Below, one piece after another: positions 45,891 through 55,043 of a DNA stretch of 64,000 nucleotides. Below the pieces are notes generated by a model that saw only the letters and a program-made list of their open reading frames with translations, did no database searches and was not told the origin of the DNA. A program made the position numbers and the translations under genes. The stretch's first letter is position 1; each line of letters opens with the position of its first letter. Origin of the DNA: Miniphocaeibacter massiliensis (GTDB lineage Bacteria > Bacillota > Clostridia > Tissierellales > Peptoniphilaceae). The stretch spans positions 434,001 to 498,000 of the forward strand of contig NZ_OCTQ01000001.1 of the NCBI RefSeq assembly GCF_900232905.1, given 5' to 3'.

Positions 45891-46865
45891 TTAATAAAAT
45901 TTTGTTTTTACTCTATTTATTAAAGATTTTTTAATATCTGCTTTTTCTGAAACTTCAAGTATTTCAGATAAAATATGAAATGATTTATCATGTTTATTTC
46001 TAGTGAATTGTCCCACACAGGTTGCACAATAAGTATAAATTTCTTCATATTTTATTGTTAAGTCATTCATTTTTTTAGCTAACTCAGGTTCTTTAATAAT
46101 AGCTGAGCCCCCTAATCCACAACACTGAATTTCACTAATATAATTAATCTCTCCATCTATAAGTAACTTTATTTGTTCCATCCACTTTTTCTCTTCTCTT
46201 TCTGGGCATGGCACAAACATATTTATATTTTCAGCTATTTTTTTACCTATATTTAACTCCAAAAGTTTCTCATATATGCTTACTATATTTATATCTACTT
46301 TATCATATAAATAGTGATAACAATTTGGGCAAATAATAATTAGTTCTTCAATATTTTCTTCTTTAAATCGCTGGTTTAATTTAAGTAATATATCTTTTTC
46401 TTCTTTCTCCATGCCTAATTCTGATATTGGCTTTCCACAACAATCATAAACAACACCAATATTTTCATGTTCGTTTAATATTTCTATAATATTTTTAGTT
46501 GTTTTTGGATAAAATGATGGAAAGTTACAACCTGGAAATAATACACTCTTTGAAGAATGTTTGTAATTCTTAAATTTATAATTGTTTTTTTCGGCAATTA
46601 ACATTTTATAGTCTTTTTTTATTAATTTATCATATTTTTTCATTTCTTCTTTTCTAATTTGATAAATTATTTCTCTTCCATCTATATCTATAGGACAAAC
46701 TCTTGTACATTTTCCACATAAAAAACAACTATATGACAATTCTGGATTATATCTAATATCACTTATATCTACTTTATATTTATCTAAAAATATACAGTTT
46801 TCCGTACATATTCCACAATTAATACAATCTTCAGAATTAGTTGAAAATTTTTTATTAGTATACAT
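45891..46865 (-). CDS. Iron-sulfur (CCG-domain) oxidoreductase, HdrB/GlpC-like
   Basis: Two [4Fe-4S] ferredoxin motifs at the N-terminus (CINCGICTENC near residue 14 and CFLCGKCTRVCP near 47). They are followed by two cysteine-rich CCG-type motifs (FPGCN...YDCCGKP...CPNCYHYL and CPERE...IQCCGLGG...YCATCVGQ) of the kind that bind a noncubane cluster in heterodisulfide reductase subunit B. It should pass electrons or reduce a disulfide-like or sulfur-containing substrate in the cytoplasm. Its ATG overlaps the end of the small membrane protein gene by 11 bases, suggesting that the two act together. Confidence 0.9.
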   Translation of the reverse strand: MYTNKKFSTNSEDCINCGICTENCIFLDKYKVDISDIRYNPELSYSCFLCGKCTRVCPIDIDGREIIYQIRKEEMKKYDKLIKKDYKMLIAEKNNYKFKNYKHSSKSVLFPGCNFPSFYPKTTKNIIEILNEHENIGVVYDCCGKPISELGMEKEEKDILLKLNQRFKEENIEELIIICPNCYHYLYDKVDINIVSIYEKLLELNIGKKIAENINMFVPCPEREEKKWMEQIKLLIDGEINYISEIQCCGLGGSAIIKEPELAKKMNDLTIKYEEIYTYCATCVGQFTRNKHDKSFHILSEILEVSEKADIKKSLINRVKTKFY

Positions 46866-47301
46866 TTTCTTTACTTCCTACTTTATTACTATTCCATACT
46901 ATGGATAATATGGCTTTTATTATTTGTATTAAAGCTATTAATCCTAAAAATAAAGAAATATAAAAATATGTTTTTATTTTTTCTGTGGAACTTATAGATA
47001 CAAATACAGTAAATACTATTGTTGTAATTAACATTACAAAATTAATTAATTTTGATATTCTATTTAATTTTAGTCTTTTTACAATAAAATTTATTAATAC
47101 AATAATTGTAAGTATTAATATTACAACAATAAATATATTTTTTATTAAATCTACATCTAGCTCTTTTCTTATTGATTGATTTTTAAAAGCTATATATCTA
47201 GCCATACCCATTTTCTTCTTAGTAAAATAAGTAATGACATAGCATCCTATAAATAATAATATTTCTAATAATGTTAAAAATATATAACCAGCTTTTTTCA
47301 T
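46855..47301 (-). CDS. Small membrane protein, four helices, unknown
   Basis: 148 residues with four hydrophobic segments (about 5-25, 52-72, 80-100, 108-130) and no recognised family. Its 3' end overlaps the iron-sulfur protein gene by 11 bases, a sign of translational coupling, so it may be the membrane anchor of that protein; this is inference. It begins 20 bases after the sulfurtransferase lipoprotein gene. Confidence 0.82.
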   Translation of the reverse strand: MKKAGYIFLTLLEILLFIGCYVITYFTKKKMGMARYIAFKNQSIRKELDVDLIKNIFIVVILILTIIVLINFIVKRLKLNRISKLINFVMLITTIVFTVFVSISSTEKIKTYFYISLFLGLIALIQIIKAILSIVWNSNKVGSKENVY

Positions 47302-47321
47302 TTATAATTTATCCTTTAATT

Positions 47322-48395
47322 CTAATTCTTAGCTTTATCTGTTGGTAGTTCTTTTACTGTTTTATACTCTACATCATCACTAGCTGGGTCCCCAACTTGT
47401 ACTGGTAAGCTGTCATCCATTTGCCACTCATTCCAACCACCATCATATAATGTAACATTTGTATAACCATTTTCATATGCTATTAAGAAAGGAATTGCTG
47501 CTCTCCATCCAGTTCCACAGTAGTATGAAGTTTCATTTTCTAATGAAGCATTAGATTCTTTTAAGTATTTTTCTACTACATCTATTCCTACAGTTGTTCC
47601 GTCTTCTTTATTGTAAGAACCATCATCTGTATCATGTCCCCATATAGCACCTTTAGGCTCTCCTGCTCTTTTAATATATGAATATCCACTAGTTTTTCCA
47701 ATAAATTCATCTTTACTTCTAATACTCACTAATTTGAAATTTTCATCTTTTCCTAATTTTTCTTTTACTTGATCAATAGATAAAACATACTCAGGATGTG
47801 CTGGTATTTTTACTCCAAAATCTTTATCTGTTTTTGATGGTTCATTTGTTTTTTCTTCTAAATCATACTTAGCTTTATTCCATGAATCAAGACCACCGTC
47901 TAAACATTTAACATTTTCAACTCCTGACCATAACATCGAAAATGCAACTCTATCATCTGCTGAATTTGTTCCAACATCTGAATAGCAAATTACTGTAGTA
48001 TCTTTTGTTATTCCATAATCTTTCATTAGCTTTTCAAATTCTTCTGGAGTTCTATAATTCCACATTTCTTCTGACTCAACATTATCTGTATTCATGTGAA
48101 CCGCACCAGGAATATGTCCTTTTAAATACGTTGGGGAAGCTTCCTCATCTCCCCATGAAACTTCTAAAATAACATAATCTTTAGATTCTTCTTGGTTCCC
48201 GTCTATAACACTCTTAACCCACTCTGGTGTAACATATACTTTCTTTTGTTCAACTGACTCTGCCTTTACACTACTTTTTTCTTCGATTTTTTTACCAGTT
48301 TCTGTAGTTTTTTCATTGTTTTTTGAATTTCCACACCCAACTAATAAAAAGGTTGATATTAAGCATAAACTCAATATTCTAAAAATCTTTTTCAT
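47322..48395 (-). CDS. Double-rhodanese sulfurtransferase lipoprotein (YnjE/SseA-like)
   Basis: Signal peptide with lipobox LVGC and start ATG at 48395 preceded by AAGGAG; the 15-residue longer frame was rejected. Two rhodanese domains: the first with VILEVSWGDEEASPTYLKGHIPGAVHM and Cys in TVICYSDVGTNS; the second with LVSIRSKDEFIG and the active-site loop YYCGTGWRAAIP, then VTLYDGGWNEWQ. Thus it is a thiosulfate- or thiol-type sulfurtransferase working outside the membrane. E. coli YnjE, in the matching cluster, is also an exported rhodanese. Both active cysteines are kept. Confidence 0.92.
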   Translation of the reverse strand: MKKIFRILSLCLISTFLLVGCGNSKNNEKTTETGKKIEEKSSVKAESVEQKKVYVTPEWVKSVIDGNQEESKDYVILEVSWGDEEASPTYLKGHIPGAVHMNTDNVESEEMWNYRTPEEFEKLMKDYGITKDTTVICYSDVGTNSADDRVAFSMLWSGVENVKCLDGGLDSWNKAKYDLEEKTNEPSKTDKDFGVKIPAHPEYVLSIDQVKEKLGKDENFKLVSIRSKDEFIGKTSGYSYIKRAGEPKGAIWGHDTDDGSYNKEDGTTVGIDVVEKYLKESNASLENETSYYCGTGWRAAIPFLIAYENGYTNVTLYDGGWNEWQMDDSLPVQVGDPASDDVEYKTVKELPTDKAKN

Positions 48396-48417
48396 AACTT
48401 TTCTCCTTAGTTTAATT

Positions 48418-49428
48418 TTATTTAAAATACATATTTTCAATGTATTCTAAAAAACTTTTTTCTAGATAAGCTTCTAGCTTTTTGTATGTATCCCCATTTT
48501 TTATAAGTTTATCATAACTATTATATTGAATATATGCCATAGAGCACCAAGTTATACCTCTTAAACAATTAATTGCTATAAACAAATTTAATTGTTCATT
48601 CAAATTATTTATAACAAACCTATTATTTACTGCATTTATATATTCATTTACGAACTTTTCATTTTCTTCTTTAGATAAAATAATATCCGTTTTCCAAAAT
48701 GTTGTTGTTGGAGCTAAAAAATGTCCTAAATCTTGAATAGGAGTACTCAAAATAGGCTTTTCCCAGTCTACTAAATAATTATTTCTATTATGACCATTTA
48801 TTAAAAAATTACCTGAATTTAATTCTGTATTTACACAACAACGATATCCACTATATTCATTTTCATCTTTTAGTTTTTTTTCTCCTAAGCTTAACAATCT
48901 TTTTATTTTACTTTTTACTTCCTTTTTACTTAATCTAGAATCATAGTATATTTTAAACATCTCATTACATTCAAAAAGTATTGCTTCTATAGGATTCTTA
49001 GGGTAAATTAAACCACTGTTTTCCGATACTATTGTTGCATGAATATCTGCTAAGCACTCTGCTGCTAAATTTAAATCTGTTTTATAATTTAAACTTCTTC
49101 CTTCTAAAAATTCCATAACCATAAGTCCATAATCTAAATATTCTTTACTACCATCAATAAATATTGGTTTAGGAGTTCTATTAGATTTTTCCAAAAGCTT
49201 AAGAGCATTAAATTCATATTCTATTTGATTATTTAAGTGCATCTGACTTCCTGTATTTATCCTTAAAATCATTTTTTTATTAGTTATAGGATGAAGTAAA
49301 ATATAATTAATATTATATTCTCCCTGTGCTAATTTTTTATATGTAATATTATAATTTTTAGGAATACCAAGAGCATCCTTAAATTCATCCCTATTCAAAT
49401 AATTTTTCAAATTTTTATCAAATTCCAT
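48418..49428 (-). CDS. APH/choline-kinase-fold protein with altered catalytic motif
   Basis: Aminoglycoside phosphotransferase/choline kinase superfamily (336 residues). The N lobe shows KKLAQGEYNINYIL and KKMILRINTG with the ATP-binding Lys/Arg region. The catalytic loop, normally HxDxxxxN, reads NTELNSGNFLI: His to Asn and Asp to Glu, while Asn is kept. The metal-binding DFG-like motif is VDWEKP. Either a kinase with unusual chemistry or a non-kinase ligand binder. It sits between two rhodanese lipoprotein genes in the long operon. Methylthioribose kinase belongs to the same superfamily, which is suggestive beside a nucleoside hydrolase but not proof. Confidence 0.82.
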   Translation of the reverse strand: MEFDKNLKNYLNRDEFKDALGIPKNYNITYKKLAQGEYNINYILLHPITNKKMILRINTGSQMHLNNQIEYEFNALKLLEKSNRTPKPIFIDGSKEYLDYGLMVMEFLEGRSLNYKTDLNLAAECLADIHATIVSENSGLIYPKNPIEAILFECNEMFKIYYDSRLSKKEVKSKIKRLLSLGEKKLKDENEYSGYRCCVNTELNSGNFLINGHNRNNYLVDWEKPILSTPIQDLGHFLAPTTTFWKTDIILSKEENEKFVNEYINAVNNRFVINNLNEQLNLFIAINCLRGITWCSMAYIQYNSYDKLIKNGDTYKKLEAYLEKSFLEYIENMYFK

Positions 49429-49445
49429 ATCTTGTATTTCCTTAA

Positions 49446-49486
49446 CTAAAGACAGTATAAATATAAAATATTTACACTGTCTTTAG
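49446..49486. repeat. 41-base inverted repeat inside the long operon
   Basis: Arms of 18 bases (49446-49463 and 49469-49486, one G-U pair) with a 5-base loop, lying just after the rhodanese stop (49492) and ending a few bases before the ribosome site of the next gene. No T run follows it on the minus strand. Likely an mRNA-stabilising or processing element, or an attenuator. Confidence 0.75.
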
Positions 49487-49491
49487 TATTT

Positions 49492-50319
49492 TTATTCTTC
49501 AACAAAAGCTTCTTGTATTGTCTTATCTTTTGCTCCATCTTCTATAATTAGAACATTATTTGTATCAAAACCTGCATCTCTTAATACAGAAATTCCTGTT
49601 TTAGCACATTTGTTTCCACTATAACATAATATATAAACAGGTTTTTCTTTATCTAATTTTTCAACACCTAATTTATACATATTTGTTTGTAATTTAGCAT
49701 CTTCTACATCAGTTAAATCACTATGGATAGAATCTTTTAAATGACCTTTTTTATAATTTTCGTCATCTCTTACATCTATTATTTGTGCATCTTTATTATT
49801 TAATGCATCTTCTGCTGATACATATTTCCATTCGATATTTTCTTCTACTCTATCTGTCGATAAAGCTTTTTCTTCACCTAATGCTTTTGCTCCACCTTCT
49901 ACTGTAAATATTAAAGAACTATCTATTCCATTTTTCTTTAATATGTCTGTAGTTTTTTCAGCTCCTTTTTTTCCACTATTACATACTATATATATTTTTT
50001 TACCATCTGATAATTTTTCTTTAGCATAAGTTGCCATTTCTTCTTCAAGTTTTGTATCTTCTAGTGGAAATATTGCCTTCCATTCTGAATTAATAAGTCT
50101 TCCTTCAACATAGTTATCCCATTCTCTAACATCTAATATATGATCTTCACCTTTTTCTGCAATTTTAACTGCTTCTTCCGCTGATATATATTGATATCCA
50201 TCTTTTGAAGTTACTGCATCTGACCCCTTTGTAGATCCTCCATCTTTTTTGTCACATCCTACTGCAAATAATGTTATCATCATAATTGCAGAGATTAAAA
50301 TAAGTAATTTTTTCTTCAT
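49492..50319 (-). CDS. Double-rhodanese lipoprotein
   Basis: Signal peptide and lipobox AVGC; ATG 50319 has AGGAGG upstream, and the frame extension to 50355 was rejected. Two rhodanese domains: HILDVREWDNYVEGRLINS with Cys in IVCNSGKKGAE; and AQIIDVRDDENYKKGHLKDS with Cys in ILCYSGNKCAKT. Both loops hold a cysteine followed by a short lysine-containing loop. Lipid-anchored at the outer face; probably receives or hands over sulfur (or selenium). The second rhodanese lipoprotein of the operon lies one gene further downstream. Confidence 0.92.
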   Translation of the reverse strand: MKKKLLILISAIMMITLFAVGCDKKDGGSTKGSDAVTSKDGYQYISAEEAVKIAEKGEDHILDVREWDNYVEGRLINSEWKAIFPLEDTKLEEEMATYAKEKLSDGKKIYIVCNSGKKGAEKTTDILKKNGIDSSLIFTVEGGAKALGEEKALSTDRVEENIEWKYVSAEDALNNKDAQIIDVRDDENYKKGHLKDSIHSDLTDVEDAKLQTNMYKLGVEKLDKEKPVYILCYSGNKCAKTGISVLRDAGFDTNNVLIIEDGAKDKTIQEAFVEE

Positions 50320-50374
50320 TATTTTCCTCCTAATATTTTTATATATAAAATACAATTATGTATTTTATTAACTT

Positions 50375-51241
50375 TTAAACTAATGATATATTTAGCCACT
50401 TACTGTAAATATTTTCTTTTAATTTATATTCATTCTTTATTTCTGGAAGATTTAATATAACTCCATTTTCTTCTTCATTTAAAAAACCTTTTGTTAAATT
50501 CTCTTCTAAAACTTCTATATTTTTATATTTTTTATTAAATAGTTCTGGATTAGCTAAATATACTGCTGCTAAAACATCCCAATTATAAAAACCATTAATT
50601 CCATATTCTTCTTCGTTATCTATAAACCAGTAACTAGTTTTTTCATATATATACTTTGCTATATTAATTTTTTTATTGAATAATTCCATATTGTATTCAT
50701 CTAATGTAAACAAAGCCTTTAAACAATTATTTCCAGTTATTACAGAAACATTATTTCCATAATTTAAAACATTATATGTAGAAATAGGATCACACGAAAA
50801 GTTTAACTCATCCATTATCTTTTTTTCAAAAATTAAAGGTTCTGTAATTCCTCCCATTAATACTATTTCATTAACATTATCAAAAAAATTTTTGTCTAGC
50901 TCGTAGGCTTTCCCTAAGTTTGTAAGAGAACCTGTTGCTATAATTGAAAGATTTTCTTTATATTCTTTGGCTTTATTTACTAAAAATTCTGCTGCTTCAT
51001 TTTTGCAATCTTTTGAAATTCCACTTCCCTTAATTAATGGAATATTAAATCTATTTATTTCTTCTAGAAATTTTTGGGTATTCTCATAAACAGTATCTAT
51101 ATCACTATTGCCATATGTAACTGTTATTCCCTTTATATCTATATTTTCACAACCTAATAAATACAAAATAGCTAATCCATCATCAACATCGCATCCTTTT
51201 ATTCCTATTGTATTGTCACAATCAACAATTACTTTTTTCAT
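50375..51241 (-). CDS. Inosine/uridine-preferring nucleoside hydrolase family protein
   Basis: Splits the N-glycosidic bond of nucleosides with a calcium-bound water. The N-terminal motif is VIVDCDNTIGIKGCDVDDGL, a variant of the DxDxGxDDA signature with an insertion, followed by ATGSLTNLGKAY and VLMGG. The ligand Asp near the C-terminus lies in NGFYNWDVLAAVYL. No signal peptide, so it works in the cytoplasm on imported substrate. It starts three bases after the ABC ATPase gene, firmly in the operon, arguing that the transported compound is, or contains, a nucleoside or N-riboside. Confidence 0.9.
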   Translation of the reverse strand: MKKVIVDCDNTIGIKGCDVDDGLAILYLLGCENIDIKGITVTYGNSDIDTVYENTQKFLEEINRFNIPLIKGSGISKDCKNEAAEFLVNKAKEYKENLSIIATGSLTNLGKAYELDKNFFDNVNEIVLMGGITEPLIFEKKIMDELNFSCDPISTYNVLNYGNNVSVITGNNCLKALFTLDEYNMELFNKKINIAKYIYEKTSYWFIDNEEEYGINGFYNWDVLAAVYLANPELFNKKYKNIEVLEENLTKGFLNEEENGVILNLPEIKNEYKLKENIYSKWLNISLV

Positions 51242-51244
51242 ATA

Positions 51245-52081
51245 CTATTCCTTTACTTTAAAATAATTAAAGTTCATACCATCTTCTGAAATTATAACTT
51301 CATAATTACCATCTTCAATATCTACTTTCCAACTGCAAAACTCATTTTTGAAAAAACCATCTTTAACATTTCCAACTATTTTATTTAAACTGTTTTTTTC
51401 ATATTCTATATTTAAATTAATAATATTGTATGGTGTATCTATTAACTTAATTTCCCCATTTTCCATAACCGCAATTCTATCAGATACTTGTATTGCCTCT
51501 TGTTTATCATGAGTTACTAAAATAGTAGTTAAATTTCTTTCTTCTTGTAATTTTTTTACAAGCTTTCTCATTTCTAACCTAAATTCTTCATCTAAACTAG
51601 AAAAAGGTTCATCTAACAAAAGTATTTTTGGTTCTGTAGCAAGTGCTCTAGCTAATGCTATTCTTTGCAACTGCCCTCCTGACATTTCAGTTATTTTCCT
51701 TTTTTCAAATCCCTCAAGTTGTACATCTCTCAATAAATTTGAGATTATATTTTTTTGTAAATTTTTTTTGACTTTTTTAAGTTCTAATGAAAATCCTATA
51801 TTTTTTTCTACTGTCATATTTGGAAACAATCGTAAATCTTGAAAAACTATAATAGCTCCTCTTTTCTCTGGCGGTAAATATTCTACATCCTCATCCTTTA
51901 TATATATTTTTCCTGAGTCTTTTTCCAATAAACCAGCTATACTTTTTAATAAGGTACTTTTTCCACAACCTGAAGGCCCTAAAAGCGAAATAAATTCACC
52001 ATTTTCTATATTCAAATTAATATTTTTTAAAATTTTATTTTTTTGTAATGAAACTTCTAAATTCTCTATACCTAAACTCAT
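51245..52081 (-). CDS. ynjD: ABC transporter ATPase (YnjD-like)
   Basis: Importer ATPase: Walker A GPSGCGKSTLL near residue 34, Q-loop VFQDLRLFPNMTV, signature MSGGQLQRIALARAL, Walker B ILLLDEPFSSLD and switch His in LVTHDKQEA. A C-terminal extension of about 65 residues may be regulatory. It is 13 bases after the second permease gene. E. coli YnjD holds the same place in its cluster. Confidence 0.93.
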   Translation of the reverse strand: MSLGIENLEVSLQKNKILKNINLNIENGEFISLLGPSGCGKSTLLKSIAGLLEKDSGKIYIKDEDVEYLPPEKRGAIIVFQDLRLFPNMTVEKNIGFSLELKKVKKNLQKNIISNLLRDVQLEGFEKRKITEMSGGQLQRIALARALATEPKILLLDEPFSSLDEEFRLEMRKLVKKLQEERNLTTILVTHDKQEAIQVSDRIAVMENGEIKLIDTPYNIINLNIEYEKNSLNKIVGNVKDGFFKNEFCSWKVDIEDGNYEVIISEDGMNFNYFKVKE

Positions 52082-52094
52082 ATTTCTCCTATTG

Positions 52095-52904
52095 TTAATA
52101 ATAATTAATACTGTAGTTCTTACTGTATTTATCAGCTATTAACTTGCTCAGTATAAATACTATTATAGTTATTATTAGAAATACTAAACTATATACACTT
52201 GCTATATTTCTAGTTCCTCCTTGTAAATAAGGAAACATTACTATAGCAAAAGTTTTTACCTTTCCTCCTCCAATTATCAATGTCAAAAAATATTGGCTAA
52301 AAGAAACTATATATGACATGCTAAAAGCTGACAACATTACTGGTACAAGAAGTGGTAAAGATACTTTCCTAAAAGCTTTCATAGGTGTAGCACCAAGTAC
52401 CCTTGCTTGTTCTTCTAAGCTTTTTCCAACTGCCTTAACTCCATCTATTAATAGTATAATGGCATAAGGCAAAGAGTATACTAAGTGAGCAATAATTACT
52501 CCAAACATAGTATTACTAAATCCTGATTTTATAAAAACTATTTGTAGTCCAAGGGCAAAAATTGTTGTTGGAATAACAAAAGGTATCATAGATAAAAAAT
52601 ATAATATTTTCTTCCCTTTAAACTCATATAATACAAAAGCTCTTGCAGTCATAGTACCTATAATAACTGATAAGCCTGCCACCACTAAAGAGATGAATAC
52701 ACTAGAATATACTATTGGTATAAATTGGCTAGTTCTTCCTATAATATCCTTTGATGCTCTTAGTGAAAATACTTGAGGTATAAGACTTGGCCAAGACCAT
52801 CTTTCAGTAAAAGTCCATACTATAAGAATTAAAATTGGTATAAGTATAATTAAAGACATAATAAATAATATTAATAATACAATTTTATTTCTTTCACCTA
52901 TCAT
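52095..52904 (-). CDS. ABC transporter permease 2
   Basis: Binding-protein-dependent permease with six membrane helices and the EAA loop EEQARVLGATPMKAFRKVSLPLL near residue 180 (two halves). It overlaps the first permease gene by four bases. In E. coli the two permease units are one fused protein, YnjC; here they are separate chains. Confidence 0.93.
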   Translation of the reverse strand: MIGERNKIVLLILFIMSLIILIPILILIVWTFTERWSWPSLIPQVFSLRASKDIIGRTSQFIPIVYSSVFISLVVAGLSVIIGTMTARAFVLYEFKGKKILYFLSMIPFVIPTTIFALGLQIVFIKSGFSNTMFGVIIAHLVYSLPYAIILLIDGVKAVGKSLEEQARVLGATPMKAFRKVSLPLLVPVMLSAFSMSYIVSFSQYFLTLIIGGGKVKTFAIVMFPYLQGGTRNIASVYSLVFLIITIIVFILSKLIADKYSKNYSINYY

Positions 52905-53803
52905 TTATTTATATCTCCCTTTATACTTTTAAAATTGCTATTAACCAAATAATAGTATATAGTTGCGCTTATTAAAGAAATCAATATCATAATTCCATTT
53001 AGCGCCATTGCATAAGGTCTATTTTGTAAATCAGGGTGTATATATTCAACATAAGTTAATACTGGTAAAGCTCTTGGAGAAGTTGCTCCAAGTATCGCTG
53101 GTAACTCATAAGCTCCTAAAGCAAATATAAATATTATAATAAATCCACTTAATATTGTATTCTTACAAAGTGGTAGAGTAACTTTAAAAAATGCTTTCCA
53201 TTTACTTGCCCCTAAATTTATAGCCGCTTCCCCCAGTTTATTATTTATTTTTGACATTAAGGCAATGATAAAATATATAATGAAGGGTATCTCTTTCCAT
53301 AAATAAGCTATTATAACTCCTATGCCTCCTGAATCAAAAATAACCTTAGGAAACTCTTGTTGATCTGATATTAACCCAAGAGAGTATACAACTCTTGCTA
53401 GTATTCCATTTTTAGATAAAATGTTTATTGTAAATAAAGCTACTACAATATGTGGAATTATTATAGGCAACTGTATAATTTTCATGTACAAACTATTTTC
53501 TCTTCTATTCAAAACAATAATCCCAGATATCAATACACCTATTATAGTAGAAAATAGTGCTGAAATAATAGCAATTCTAAAGCTATAAACTATTGAATTT
53601 ATCATGTTCACATTACTTAATATCTCTTTATAGTATTTAATTGTCGGTTTTGTAAGTCCAAGTGATGGGATTACACCAAAACTTTGAATAATTCCTATGA
53701 AAATACCGACTAAAAATATCATAGATAATATTATTTGAGGAATTAATAATTTATAAGGAGTTAATTTTTTTCTAATTATTTTCCAACTACTTCTTCTAGC
53801 CAT
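52901..53803 (-). CDS. ABC transporter permease 1
   Basis: Permease with about six membrane helices and an EAA loop GEAAINLGASKWKAFFKVTLP near residue 195. The ATG has GAGGAA upstream and overlaps the end of the binding protein gene by 28 bases. Corresponds to the N-terminal half of E. coli YnjC. Confidence 0.92.
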   Translation of the reverse strand: MARRSSWKIIRKKLTPYKLLIPQIILSMIFLVGIFIGIIQSFGVIPSLGLTKPTIKYYKEILSNVNMINSIVYSFRIAIISALFSTIIGVLISGIIVLNRRENSLYMKIIQLPIIIPHIVVALFTINILSKNGILARVVYSLGLISDQQEFPKVIFDSGGIGVIIAYLWKEIPFIIYFIIALMSKINNKLGEAAINLGASKWKAFFKVTLPLCKNTILSGFIIIFIFALGAYELPAILGATSPRALPVLTYVEYIHPDLQNRPYAMALNGIMILISLISATIYYYLVNSNFKSIKGDINK

Positions 53804-55029
53804 ATTTCCTCAATTATTGGAACCAATTCTGCTGGCATTTCTGGTAGACGCTTAGATAATAATTCATCTTGGGGAATTGTTCCTTTTCCTAAATCCACTT
53901 TATCGAATGCTTCTTTTTGACTTTCGTCTAATTTCTCATAATCTAAAACTGGCAATGTTTTTAAAGCTTCATATCTATTAGCTTGTACTTCTGGTGATAA
54001 CATTTCATTTATTGCAATTATTGCACCTGCTTTATTTTCTGAATTTTCTGCAATTCCTATAAAGTTTGTATTCCCAATTGTTCCCTTGTCAAACTGAAAA
54101 GACTTAGTAGTATCTTTATAAGTCTCATTTTCTATATTTACTGCAACATCATATGCCCCATATGTCATATTAAGTACAAGTTCACCGTCCGAAAACATAT
54201 TGTCTACAGTCGTTGATGAGTCTGGAAAAGTACTTCCTTCATTCCACAAATAAGGATTTAGAGTTCTTAAATATTCTAAAGCTGGCTCTATAGCTTTTTT
54301 TACAGTTTCCTTATCTGCTTTCATATCTAAAAATTGTTCATAACCACAAATATCATAGATAATATTTCTTACAAAAGCACTTCCTGTAAAATCTGGTAAT
54401 GCAGGATATGTAACTTTACCTGGATATTTTTTTACAAATTCCCTTAATTCGTCCGTACTCTTAGGTAGCTCATCAACTACATTAGTATCTGCAAGCATAA
54501 CGATTTGAGCTTTTCCATAAGGAGCTTCATATCCTTCTATTGGATATCCAAAATCTGATAATACATCTTCAGAATTTGCGTCTACAAAATCTTTATAATT
54601 TGGTAATTTATCAACAAATGGTCCAAAAAGCATATTATTTTCTTTTGCTGATTTGAAATTTTCTCCATTTACCCAAATCATATCAATATCGCCATCTTTT
54701 TTACTTGCTTGAATTTCACCTGAAATCTGACTTAAAATTTGCTCAATATCCATTGGAACACGTTCCATTTTAATGTCGTATTTTTCTTTCATAATTTTCT
54801 CAAAGTAGTCATCTAGCCATTTGTTTAACTGCTCATCTCCGCCCCATCCATAAAATGTAACCGTTGTACCTTTTGCTTCTTTCAATAATTCATCATATGA
54901 CATTTCAGATATGCTTATACTACCTTTTCCTGTTTTTTCTGTCGATTTACTATTATCATTTCCATTACAAGCTACAATGGATAATATTAGTGTTAAAACC
55001 ATAGCCAAGATTAACAATTTTTTCTTCAT
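53776..55029 (-). CDS. ynjB: YnjB-like substrate-binding lipoprotein
   Basis: Lipoprotein signal with lipobox SIVAC. The mature protein matches E. coli YnjB as I remember it at several distinctive places: TVTFYGWGGDEQLNKWLDD, DMIWVNGENFKSAKE, GKVTYPALPDFTGSAF, LNPYLWNEGSTFP and KGTIGNTNF. YnjB is a class-I-like (spermidine/iron/thiamine type) extracellular binding protein of unknown substrate. It lies 14 bases after the second TVP38/TMEM64 gene and overlaps permease 1, so it begins the ABC part of the operon. Confidence 0.9.
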   Translation of the reverse strand: MKKKLLILAMVLTLILSIVACNGNDNSKSTEKTGKGSISISEMSYDELLKEAKGTTVTFYGWGGDEQLNKWLDDYFEKIMKEKYDIKMERVPMDIEQILSQISGEIQASKKDGDIDMIWVNGENFKSAKENNMLFGPFVDKLPNYKDFVDANSEDVLSDFGYPIEGYEAPYGKAQIVMLADTNVVDELPKSTDELREFVKKYPGKVTYPALPDFTGSAFVRNIIYDICGYEQFLDMKADKETVKKAIEPALEYLRTLNPYLWNEGSTFPDSSTTVDNMFSDGELVLNMTYGAYDVAVNIENETYKDTTKSFQFDKGTIGNTNFIGIAENSENKAGAIIAINEMLSPEVQANRYEALKTLPVLDYEKLDESQKEAFDKVDLGKGTIPQDELLSKRLPEMPAELVPIIEEIWLEEVVGK

Positions 55030-55043
55030 CTTCTCCTCCTAAA

